Shown here: piece after piece, positions 22,417 through 29,309 of the stretch | Layout: each line of letters opens with the position of its first letter | How positions within the stretch are numbered: position 1 is the stretch's first letter | Program-made: the position numbers and the translations under genes | Notes under the pieces: generated by a model | The model's input: only the letters and a program-made list of their open reading frames with translations | Database searches by the model: none | What the model was told of the DNA's origin: nothing | Source: Actinomycetes bacterium | Lineage (GTDB): Bacteria > Actinomycetota > Thermoleophilia > Gaiellales > Gaiellaceae | Reading direction: 5' to 3' | NCBI GenBank assembly: GCA_025358355.1 | Contig: JANYJX010000083.1 | Span: 1-32,309 of the forward strand | Length of the DNA stretch: 32,309 nt

Positions 22417-22764
22417 ATGAGCACGGTCATCCAAAGCATCGAGCAGCGTCAGTTGCGCGAGATCCCCCGTTTCAAGGCTGGGGACACTGTCGGCGTCCAT
22501 TTCAAAGTGATCGAGGGCACGCGCCAGCGCATCCAGCTGTTCGAGGGAATCGTGATCAAGCGGCAGGGCTCTGGTGTCCGCGAGACCTTCACCGTGCGGA
22601 AGCAGTCGTCCGGTGTTGGTGTCGAGCGCACGTTTCCGGTGCATTCGCCGAAGATCGAGAAGATCGACGTGAAGGCGATCGGCGATGTCCACCGCGCGAA
22701 GCTCTACTACCTCCGCGACCGTGTGGGCAAGAAGGCCCGCGTTCGCGAGATCCGCCAGAGCTAA
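22417..22764 (+). CDS. rplS: 50S ribosomal protein L19
   Basis: The 115-residue protein has the bL19 core: [62 protein letters not shown] and [16 protein letters not shown]. It sits at the 30S-50S interface. It has its own promoter but keeps the trmD-rplS neighbourhood common in bacteria. Confidence 0.97.
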   Translation: MSTVIQSIEQRQLREIPRFKAGDTVGVHFKVIEGTRQRIQLFEGIVIKRQGSGVRETFTVRKQSSGVGVERTFPVHSPKIEKIDVKAIGDVHRAKLYYLRDRVGKKARVREIRQS

Positions 22765-22771
22765 GGGCGCG

Positions 22772-23101
22772 ATGCGGCGTTTGGCCGCGTTTCTGCTGGT
22801 CGTCTCGTGCGCGGTCGTGCTCGCAGGCTGTAACGACGTGCAGCAGAGCAGCGCGCGCCGGTCGCTGGAGACGTACCTCCGCGCGATGCCCGACGATGGC
22901 GGCTACGACGTGGGTGCGACACGGTGCACGTCGAGCGCGCACCAGGGTTTCGTCCAGGTTGTCCCTACGTCGCTCTTCGTGTGCCAGGCGCATCGCCGCG
23001 ACGGCAGCTGCGACCGGTTCCAGGTTCGGCTCCGTCGCCACGGCCCGGCCACGGTGACGCTTGGGCGGCGCGACGCGGGCTGCGTGCTGCCGCTCGGCTG
23101 A
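22772..23101 (+). CDS. small lipoprotein, unknown function
   Basis: ATG 22772, 7 bp after the rplS stop, gives 109 residues. The N-terminus MRRLAAFLLVVSCAVVLAGC is a lipoprotein signal peptide with lipobox LAGC, so Cys20 should be lipidated and the protein held on the outer face of the membrane. The mature part has further Cys (ATRCTSS, LFVCQAH, GSCDRF, AGCVLPLG), likely disulfides. I recognise no named family. The open frame further upstream lies within rplS. Position right after rplS suggests co-transcription. Confidence 0.7.
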   Translation: MRRLAAFLLVVSCAVVLAGCNDVQQSSARRSLETYLRAMPDDGGYDVGATRCTSSAHQGFVQVVPTSLFVCQAHRRDGSCDRFQVRLRRHGPATVTLGRRDAGCVLPLG

Positions 23102-23106
23102 GAGTC

Positions 23107-23139
23107 GGCACAGAGTTGGCACAGTCTTGGCACGAACTC
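23107..23139 (+). promoter_or_regulatory. three tandem 11-bp repeats upstream of rnhB
   Basis: GGCACAGAGTT (23107-23117), GGCACAGTCTT (23118-23128) and GGCACGAACTC (23129-23139) run head to tail with an exact 11-bp period. The last unit covers the -35 position relative to TATCCT. The period is about one helical turn, as expected for a protein array on one DNA face. Confidence 0.5.
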
Positions 23140-23154
23140 GGCCGAGCGCGGCGA

Positions 23155-23160
23155 TATCCT
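23155..23160 (+). promoter_or_regulatory. -10 box of leaderless rnhB
   Basis: TATCCT ends exactly 6 nt before ATG 23167, so the mRNA should begin at the start codon. No ribosome-binding site is present. Confidence 0.6.
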
Positions 23161-23166
23161 CGACGC

Positions 23167-23859
23167 ATGTCGGTCGCCACAGGTCAGCGGTTGTTGCGAT
23201 TCGATCGCCGGCTCGGAGTGCGGTTCGTGGCCGGCGCCGACGAGGCCGGTCGCGGCTCTCTCGCCGGGCCGCTCGTCGTGGCGGGTGTCTTGCTCGACTA
23301 CGACGTGTTACGTGGCCCGCGCGTCCGCTGCCTGGCCGCGCTGAACGATTCGAAGCAAGTCGCGCCGGACGAGCGGGAAGAGCTCTTCCGTGCGGTCGTC
23401 GCGTGTGCGACGGCGATCTCGGTGCGCGTGATCTCGTCCGGCGAAATCGATCGCGTCGGATTGCATCGCTCGAACCTCGGTGGTCTTCGGGCGGTGCTTG
23501 GGGATCTCCACCCGACCGCGGAGGCCTGTCTTGTGGATGGCTTCCGGCTCGGCCCGACTGCGCCGCCGCATCGCGCGATCGTCGACGGCGATACGAAGAG
23601 CGCGGCGATCGCCGCAGCGTCGATCGTCGCGAAAGTCGTGCGAGATCGCACCATGCGGCGTCTCGATGCGCTGTATCCGCGCTACGGGTTTGCGTCGCAT
23701 GTGGGCTACATCACGTCGCGGCACTCACTCGCGGTGCGCGCTCACGGCCCGTGCCAGCAGCATCGGCTCAGCTTCAACGCTAAGGCGTACGCGCCCGAGG
23801 TTACGGCCGAGGTCCCGGTCGGGGTCGAGATCAAGGAGCCGCTCGCGGCCGCATCGTGA
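23167..23859 (+). CDS. rnhB: ribonuclease HII
   Basis: The 230-residue protein has the RNase HII metal-site motif GADEAGRGSLAGPLVVAGV, followed by LNDSKQVAPDERE, the DGDTKSAAIAAASIVAKVVRD segment and the GYITSRHSLAVRAHGPCQQHRLSF motif near the end. It cuts RNA in RNA-DNA hybrids, including single ribonucleotides in DNA. Its stop overlaps the yraN start as GTGA. A possible direct-repeat operator lies over its promoter. Confidence 0.95.
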   Translation: MSVATGQRLLRFDRRLGVRFVAGADEAGRGSLAGPLVVAGVLLDYDVLRGPRVRCLAALNDSKQVAPDEREELFRAVVACATAISVRVISSGEIDRVGLHRSNLGGLRAVLGDLHPTAEACLVDGFRLGPTAPPHRAIVDGDTKSAAIAAASIVAKVVRDRTMRRLDALYPRYGFASHVGYITSRHSLAVRAHGPCQQHRLSFNAKAYAPEVTAEVPVGVEIKEPLAAAS

Positions 23860-24188
23860 ATTCCGGCGAACGGCGCGCGGCCAGGCACTACCTGCTTCGC
23901 GGTTGGCGGCTTGTTGGGGCGAACCAGCGGGTCGGCCGCAACGAGATCGACCTGATCGTCCGCCGCGGTCGGCACGTGATCGTCGTCGAGGTGAAGGAGA
24001 AGACAGGCGATCGCTACGGCGACCCGCTCGAGATGGTCGACGCCGAAAAGCTCCGACGTGTGCGGCGAACGGCGCAAGCCTGGCTCGCGTCGCGGTCGGA
24101 GCTGGCGGATCTCGAGGTCAGCTTCGAGGTTGTCGGCGTTTCGCTGGGTCGCGTAGAGCGGGTGAGAGTCGAGCCCGGCGACGAATGA
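23856..24188 (+). CDS. yraN: YraN/UPF0102 nuclease-like protein
   Basis: GTG 23856 overlaps the rnhB stop. The 110 residues show the UPF0102 pattern: ARHYLLRGWRLVGANQRVGRNEIDLIVRRGRHVIVVEVKEKTG, with the E-ID...EVK residues of an endonuclease-like (Holliday-junction-resolvase-related) fold. Function is not established, but the gene often sits beside rnhB, comM and dprA, as here. Confidence 0.92.
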   Translation: MNSGERRAARHYLLRGWRLVGANQRVGRNEIDLIVRRGRHVIVVEVKEKTGDRYGDPLEMVDAEKLRRVRRTAQAWLASRSELADLEVSFEVVGVSLGRVERVRVEPGDE

Positions 24189-24218
24189 CATCGCGGGTCG
24201 CCGTCGAACGACGGACCT

Positions 24219-25346
24219 GTGGCAGCGACCCAGGAAGCCCTGTACGGCGAGATCGACCTCGCTCTGTCGTGGTCGGAGAGCGAGCTGCCGGAGCGGGAAC
24301 GCACGAAGCACGTCCACCGGCTACACCCGTACCTCGGCAAGTTCGTGCCTCAACTCGTCGAGGCGATGCTCGATCGGTACGTAGCCGCAGGTGGTCGCGT
24401 GCTCGATCCGTTCGCCGGCTCGGGGACGACACTGGTTCAGGCGCTCGAATCGGGCTACGACGCGACCGGCGTCGACATCGCCAGCTTCAACGCGCTCCTG
24501 ATGCGCGTCAAGACGCGGCCGTACAACCTCGACGCGCTGCGCGCTGACTTGGTGTGGGCCTATGACCGAGCGGAGACTTTCGAGCCGCAAACGACCTACC
24601 CGGCCGACGCGAGCCCGTACGTTCGGGCGTGGTTCGCGCCGACCGCCGCTGCGGAGCTGCTCCATTTCCGCTCCCTCGTCGAGCAGGTCGCTCACGCGGA
24701 CGTGTTGCGTGTTGTGCTCGCGCGCGCGGCGCGTTCCGCGCGAAGGACGACGCACTTCGATCTCGAGTTCCCGCGCGAGCCGCAACGCGAGGAGTATTGG
24801 TGCTTCAAGCACCGCCGAACGTGTCGCCCGGTGGAATCCGCGCGCCGCTTCCTGCTGCGCTACACGCTCGACACGCTCGAGCGGATCTCGACATTCGCGG
24901 ACATACGCGCGTCGGACGGGGTCGCGGAGATCCTCCACGGCGATGCGCGCGAGCTCGATCTGCGCGGGTCGTACGACGGCGTTGTCACGTCGCCGCCCTA
25001 CCCGGGGTTGATCGACTACCACGAGCAGCATCGCTACGCGTACGAGCTGCTCGGCCTTGATGAGCATCGCGAGGTCGAGCTTGGCCGGCCGGCCAAGGGA
25101 ACGAGTCGCGCCGCGCTGCAGGAGTACGTCGATGGCATCGCCGATGTCTTCCGCAACGTGCGCGAGACGCTGAAGCTCGGCGCGCCGGTCTGCATCGTCG
25201 TAAACGACAAGCGTGGCCTGTACCCGGAGATCCTCTCGCGGGCCGGGCTGCGTCTCGAGGATCGGCTCGAACGGCATGTGAATCGGCGAACGGGCCGCCG
25301 CGCCGGCGAGTACTTCGAGTCGATTCTCGTCGCCGTCGCAAACTGA
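24219..25346 (+). CDS. orphan DNA methyltransferase (N4/N6 type)
   Basis: GTG 24219 gives 375 residues. HVHRLHPYLGKFVPQLVEAML is the lead-in typical of amino-methylating DNA enzymes, followed by SAM motif I DPFAGSGTTLVQAL (~63) and TGVDIASFNALL. The catalytic motif TSPPY is at ~257-261. The ~190 residues between hold EYWCFKHRRTCRPV and probably the target-recognition region, so motif order is I, recognition, IV. It should methylate an exocyclic amino group of cytosine (N4) or adenine (N6); the SPPY form favours N4-cytosine. No restriction enzyme is nearby. It lies between yraN and comM, among DNA-uptake genes. Confidence 0.85.
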   Translation: MAATQEALYGEIDLALSWSESELPERERTKHVHRLHPYLGKFVPQLVEAMLDRYVAAGGRVLDPFAGSGTTLVQALESGYDATGVDIASFNALLMRVKTRPYNLDALRADLVWAYDRAETFEPQTTYPADASPYVRAWFAPTAAAELLHFRSLVEQVAHADVLRVVLARAARSARRTTHFDLEFPREPQREEYWCFKHRRTCRPVESARRFLLRYTLDTLERISTFADIRASDGVAEILHGDARELDLRGSYDGVVTSPPYPGLIDYHEQHRYAYELLGLDEHREVELGRPAKGTSRAALQEYVDGIADVFRNVRETLKLGAPVCIVVNDKRGLYPEILSRAGLRLEDRLERHVNRRTGRRAGEYFESILVAVAN

Positions 25347-25366
25347 CACAGAGTCGGCACAAAGTC
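25345..25366 (+). promoter_or_regulatory. two tandem 11-bp repeats upstream of comM
   Basis: GACACAGAGTC (25345-25355) and GGCACAAAGTC (25356-25366) are head to tail. The second unit starts 27 nt before the -10 box, nearly as the last rnhB unit does (26 nt). GTGTCAG follows at once. Confidence 0.45.
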
Positions 25367-25382
25367 GTGTCAGTTCTCCGCG

Positions 25383-25388
25383 TAGCGT
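25383..25388 (+). promoter_or_regulatory. -10 box of leaderless comM
   Basis: TAGCGT ends exactly 6 nt before GTG 25395; no ribosome-binding site is needed for a leaderless message. Confidence 0.6.
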
Positions 25389-25394
25389 CGAGGT

Positions 25395-26855
25395 GTGGTT
25401 GCCAGAGCCCTCACGCATGCGCTGGTTGGGCTCGAAGCGCGCCGTGTCGAGGTCGAGGCGCACCTGCAGAGTGGGATTCCGGGTTTTGCCATCGTCGGCC
25501 TCGCGGATCGTGCGTGTCAGGAAGCGAAGCACCGTGTCCGCAGCGGGATCGCTTCGGCGTCGCTCGAATGGCCGAACAAGCGGATCACCGTCAACCTCGC
25601 GCCCGCGGCGTTGCGCAAGGAAGGCTCCGGCTACGACCTTTGCATCGCGCTGGCCGTTCTCGCAGCGTCTCGGCAGGTTCCCGCCGACCGGCTGTGGGAG
25701 CACGCGGCCGTCGGCGAACTGGCGCTCGATGGCCGCGTGAGGCCCGTTGGCGGCACGCTGGCCTTGGCGGAGGGCGCGCGGCGCCACGGCCTTCGTCGCG
25801 TGCTCTGCGCGGCCGAGTCGGCGCCCGAGGCCGGTCTCGCCGGCATTGAGGCCTTCCCCGTGCACCATCTTGCCCAGGCGGTCGCGTATCTCCGCGGCGA
25901 GGAGACGATCGAGCCGGCCGAGCCACCGGAGCTGGAGGAGATGCTCTCCGATGCGCCCGACCTCGCGGATGTCCGCGGTCAGGAACGTGGGCGTCGAGCG
26001 CTCGAGCTGGCAGCGGCAGGAGGCCACAACCTCCTGTTGGTCGGCCCGCCGGGAACGGGCAAGACGATGCTCGCGCGACGCCTGCCGGGAATCCTGCCGC
26101 CGCTGACCCGCGAGGAGGCGCTCGAGGTGACGCGGATCCATTCCGTTGCCGGCGTGCTCGAAGCGGGTCGGCCACTGGTCATGAATCCGCCCTTTCGTGC
26201 CCCGCATCACGGCGTTTCGGCAGCGGCCGTTGTTGGCGGCGGGACGATTCCTCGGCCGGGTGAAGCTAGCCTGGCGCATCGCGGCGTTCTGCTGCTGGAC
26301 GAGATGCCTGAGTTCCCGCGGAACGTTTTGGAGGCGTTACGGCAGCCGCTCGAGGACGGGTTCGTGGCGGTGTCGCGCGTTGGTGGCGCGGCGATCTTCC
26401 CGGCGCGATTTGCGCTCGTGGGGACGATGAACATGTGCCCGTGCGGCGGCCGTGGCGATCCTGCTGTGGAGTGCCGTTGTTCGGTCCAGCGGATCGCGTC
26501 GTATCGCGAGAAGCTGTCACGCGCGTTGCTCGACCGCTTCGATCTCGTGGTGGCCATGCCTCGACCGCGGGCCGTCGAGCTCGCGGCAGCCGGCGGCGAG
26601 CCGTCGGCGCCGGTTCGCGAGCGCGTGATCGCGGCGCGAGCCCGGCTAGCGGCGCTGCCAGCGCTACGTTCGGCGGCGGCCACCGAGCTGCTGGATCGCG
26701 CGGTCGAGAAGCTGCCGCTCTCCGGCCGCGGCCGTGCGCGAGTCGCGCGCGTCGCACGGACAATCGCGGCGCTCGCGGGCTCCGCTTCAGTCGAGACGGA
26801 GCACCTGGCCGAGGCTCTGTCGTACCGCTCGCCGAGAGAGCTGCCAGCCGCGTGA
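25395..26855 (+). CDS. comM: YifB/ComM family Mg-chelatase-like AAA+ ATPase
   Basis: The 486 residues have the ComM layout: an N-terminal Lon-like domain (VEAHLQSGIPGFAIVGLADRA, ITVNLAPAALRKEGSGYDLCIAL) and an AAA+ core with Walker A GPPGTGKTM (~217), RAPHHGVSAAAVVGGG and Walker B GVLLLDEMPEF. A CPCG...CRCS zinc-like cluster (~346-360) precedes the C-terminal lid. ComM is a hexameric helicase that extends branch migration when transforming DNA is integrated. The GTG start is set by the leaderless promoter. Its stop overlaps dprA (GTGA), so the pair is co-expressed. Confidence 0.95.
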   Translation: MVARALTHALVGLEARRVEVEAHLQSGIPGFAIVGLADRACQEAKHRVRSGIASASLEWPNKRITVNLAPAALRKEGSGYDLCIALAVLAASRQVPADRLWEHAAVGELALDGRVRPVGGTLALAEGARRHGLRRVLCAAESAPEAGLAGIEAFPVHHLAQAVAYLRGEETIEPAEPPELEEMLSDAPDLADVRGQERGRRALELAAAGGHNLLLVGPPGTGKTMLARRLPGILPPLTREEALEVTRIHSVAGVLEAGRPLVMNPPFRAPHHGVSAAAVVGGGTIPRPGEASLAHRGVLLLDEMPEFPRNVLEALRQPLEDGFVAVSRVGGAAIFPARFALVGTMNMCPCGGRGDPAVECRCSVQRIASYREKLSRALLDRFDLVVAMPRPRAVELAAAGGEPSAPVRERVIAARARLAALPALRSAAATELLDRAVEKLPLSGRGRARVARVARTIAALAGSASVETEHLAEALSYRSPRELPAA

Positions 26856-27712
26856 CGGCGTTCCGTCTGTTGAAGCGGCGCGACGCGGCGTATCCGGCGT
26901 TTCTCGCAGCGATTTACGATCCGCCACCGGCGCTGTGGCTGCGTGGGTTGGCGGAGCCGGAGCTGCTCTCGCGACCCGCGGTTGCGATCGTCGGCGCGCG
27001 GGCCTGTTCGTCGTATGGCCGCTCGGTGGCGCGCTCGCTCGGACGCGACATCGCGGCGGCCGGTGTCGTCGTGATCAGCGGCATGGCGCGCGGTATCGAT
27101 GGCGAGGCGCATCGCGGCGTTCTCGACGCAGGCGGGACTACCGTGGCCGTCCTCGGCTGTGGGATCGACCGGAACTACCCGGCGGCACACGCTGAACTTG
27201 CGGGGCGGATCGCCGAGACCGGCCTGATCGTCTCCGAGTACGAGGCCGGGGTTGAGCCCGCTCCGTGGCGTTTCCCGGCGAGGAACCGAATCATCTCAGG
27301 CCTTGCTCGGGCCGTGGTCGTGGTCGAGGCTCGCGAGCGGAGCGGCGCGTTGATCACGGTCGACTTCGCGCTCGAGCAGGGCCGCGAGGTGCTCGCCGTT
27401 CCGGGCGAGATCACCTCGGCGCTCTCCGCAGGCTCGAACGCGCTCCTGCGACTGGGTGCGGCGCCAGCGCTCCGCTCCGACGACGTGCTCGAAGCGATCG
27501 GGATCATCGTCGAGAAGCCTGCGCTGGCAGAGCCTGACGGCGATGGCGGCCGCGTGCTCATCGCGCTTCGCGATGCGCCGGCAACCGCGGACGAGCTCGC
27601 GCGGGCTACCGGCTTGGGCGCGGCAGATGTCGCCTCTCTGCTCGTCGAGCTCGAGCTTGACGGGCGTGTCTCGGCCGGGGAGGGGGTCTACAGGGCTACG
27701 ATCGCGAGGTGA
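26852..27712 (+). CDS. dprA: DNA-processing protein DprA
   Basis: GTG 26852 overlaps the comM stop and gives 286 residues. The Rossmann fold is complete: VAIVGARACSSYGRSVARSLG (~47), GVVVISGMARGIDGEAHRGVLDAGGTTVAVLGCGID, RFPARNRIISGLARAVVVVEARERSGALITVDFALEQGREVLAVPG. A winged-helix end follows (TADELARATGLGAADVASLLVELELDG). The N-terminal SAM domain of longer DprA proteins is missing; only ~25 residues precede the Rossmann core. DprA coats incoming single-stranded DNA and loads RecA in transformation. Confidence 0.95.
   Translation: MTAFRLLKRRDAAYPAFLAAIYDPPPALWLRGLAEPELLSRPAVAIVGARACSSYGRSVARSLGRDIAAAGVVVISGMARGIDGEAHRGVLDAGGTTVAVLGCGIDRNYPAAHAELAGRIAETGLIVSEYEAGVEPAPWRFPARNRIISGLARAVVVVEARERSGALITVDFALEQGREVLAVPGEITSALSAGSNALLRLGAAPALRSDDVLEAIGIIVEKPALAEPDGDGGRVLIALRDAPATADELARATGLGAADVASLLVELELDGRVSAGEGVYRATIAR
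27697..27702 (+). promoter_or_regulatory. -10 box within the end of dprA
   Basis: TACGAT ends exactly 6 nt before GTG 27709, which opens an 8-codon frame rather than the large downstream gene. Confidence 0.5.
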
Positions 27713-27735
27713 CCCACCGCTGCGAGCTCGCGTGA
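27709..27735 (+). CDS. predicted leaderless 8-codon upstream peptide
   Basis: GTG 27709 opens MTHRCELA and stops at TGA 27733-27735. The stop overlaps GTG 27732 of the following membrane gene in the GTGA form used at three real gene junctions in this window. Initiation at the 5' end followed by re-initiation would supply the membrane gene, which has no ribosome-binding site. Purely predicted; the start itself overlaps the dprA stop. Confidence 0.4.
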   Translation: MTHRCELA

Positions 27736-29309
27736 GTCTGCGGGCCCGATATGCGGGCGGGGCGCTGGCGGCGCTTGTTGTAGCCGGTGCGGTAGCCGCC
27801 CCAGCCGCCTCAGCCATCGCAGGGTCGAAGCGGCACGAGGTCGCAGTCATTGTTGTGCCACGGTTCGCGCCGTCGGCGTACGCCGGTCGCGGCGCCGTTG
27901 GCTGGCTGATCCCGGGCGCCGGGTCGACAGTGACGCGCGCGGGCGCGCTCTCGTCGCTCGTCCGCGGGCGGGTCGTGAGCTCGCTGCTCGGGGGCGCGTC
28001 CAAGGGCGACCCGGTGATCGCGCTCTCGCGGCAGCCGGCCGAGATCACGGTCTACGTCGCGCTTCCGCCCGTGGGCGGGAGTGGGAATGTCACGCGTTAC
28101 CCGATAGCCGTTGTCGGCGGCGGGTATCACGGGCTGCTCCGGTCGCGGTCGACGCGAATCGACGGCCTCGTTTCGATCGCGGATATCGCGCCGTCGGTGC
28201 TCGCACTCCGGAAGGGCCACACGCCACGAATCCGCTCACGCATCTCGACCGACGCTCCGGCAGCGCTCGAGCGCCTCGACATGCGGCTGCGGCACGCCCA
28301 CGACGCGCGAACGCTGGCGATTGTCGTCCTCGTCGCATCGGTTCTGACGCTCGCCGGGTTCGCGCAGCTGCTTCGCTCCGCCGCGCTGTCGCGAGCCGCG
28401 TTGCTTGCGATTCCCGCTGCGCTGACGACCTCGTTCGCGCTAGCCGCAGTCAGCATCGACGGTCGACTGCCGGCGACAGCGCTGCTCACCCTGGGGACAG
28501 TCGGTCTGGCGCTTTTCGCTGGTCGGTCAACCAGGGCGCTCCTCCCACTGCTTCTCGCGTTCCTCGTCGCCGCCGTTGTCGCGCTCGCGATCTGGCCCGA
28601 CATCAACGCGCTTTCGGTGATCGGCCCGCATCCGGACGGTGGCGGTCGCTACTTCGGCGTCACGAACGAGGTCGAGACGCTCCTGCTGGCACCGATTCTG
28701 GCTGTTGGTGCGCTCGTCGGCGCGAGTCGGATCCCGCTTGTCGCCGCGCTCGCGTTGCTCGTCGTCGGTTGGAGTCGCACCGGTGCGGACGGCGGCGGCG
28801 TGCTCGTCGTGATCGCCGCTCTGGCCGCGCTATGGAGCTTCCGCGCCGGCTTCATGTGGACGCCGCGTCGCATTGCCGCTGCCGCCGTCGCCGCAGGTGC
28901 CTTAGGGCTCCTTGTCGTCGGTGTCGATGTCGTGAGCGGTGGCTCGAGCCACGTCACCGATTCGCTGGGTAAAGGGCCGTGGTCGGTGGCGGGCGAGATC
29001 GGCCATCGGCTCCACATCTCGTGGGCGGGTGCGACGGCGACGACGCAGGCAACGGTCGCGATCGTCCTGACGCTCGTCGCTCTCGCCGGCCTCGCGCTGA
29101 TCCGGGAACGATCGGACGCCGTCGACACGCTCCTGGTCGCGCTGGTCGTCTCGCTTCTCGTCAACGACTCGCCAACGGATGTCGTCGCCTACGGCGCTCT
29201 CGTCGCCGCCGCGCTCCGAACGTGGGACGATCTCGATCTCTCTACGCGTGGCCGCCGCAGGTTTGCGGCTCTTTCCCCGCAAGTGTTGCCAGTGCTGCGC
29301 CGGCGCTGA
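27732..29309 (+). CDS. multi-pass membrane protein with alkaline-phosphatase-like N-terminal region
   Basis: GTG 27732 gives 525 residues. A signal-like segment (GGALAALVVAGAVAAPAASAIA) is followed by an extracytoplasmic region to about residue 195. That region ends with TRIDGLVSIADIAPSVLALRKG, the kind of stretch that closes phosphodiesterase/alkaline-phosphatase-superfamily domains, but I see no complete metal site. About ten membrane segments follow (e.g. LAIVVLVASVLTLAGFAQLL, ALLPLLLAFLVAAVVALAIW, VLVVIAALAALWSF). A loop in the middle has GPHPDGGGRYFGVTNEVET. I do not recognise a named function; cell-envelope work is likely. The 3' end overlaps the convergent gene by 68 bp. Confidence 0.7.
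   Translation: MSLRARYAGGALAALVVAGAVAAPAASAIAGSKRHEVAVIVVPRFAPSAYAGRGAVGWLIPGAGSTVTRAGALSSLVRGRVVSSLLGGASKGDPVIALSRQPAEITVYVALPPVGGSGNVTRYPIAVVGGGYHGLLRSRSTRIDGLVSIADIAPSVLALRKGHTPRIRSRISTDAPAALERLDMRLRHAHDARTLAIVVLVASVLTLAGFAQLLRSAALSRAALLAIPAALTTSFALAAVSIDGRLPATALLTLGTVGLALFAGRSTRALLPLLLAFLVAAVVALAIWPDINALSVIGPHPDGGGRYFGVTNEVETLLLAPILAVGALVGASRIPLVAALALLVVGWSRTGADGGGVLVVIAALAALWSFRAGFMWTPRRIAAAAVAAGALGLLVVGVDVVSGGSSHVTDSLGKGPWSVAGEIGHRLHISWAGATATTQATVAIVLTLVALAGLALIRERSDAVDTLLVALVVSLLVNDSPTDVVAYGALVAAALRTWDDLDLSTRGRRRFAALSPQVLPVLRRR

Noticed and set aside
23117-23135. TTGGCACAGTCTTGGCACG resembles a sigma-54 promoter (TGGCAC-N5-TTGC).
   Set aside because: The second half reads TGGC rather than TTGCA, actinobacteria generally lack sigma-54, and the 11-bp tandem repeat plus a good -10 box at 23155 explain it better.
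24321-26279. 652-residue minus-strand open frame opposite the methyltransferase and comM.
   Set aside because: No motifs, Arg-rich composition, and it is fully antisense to two clearly recognised genes.
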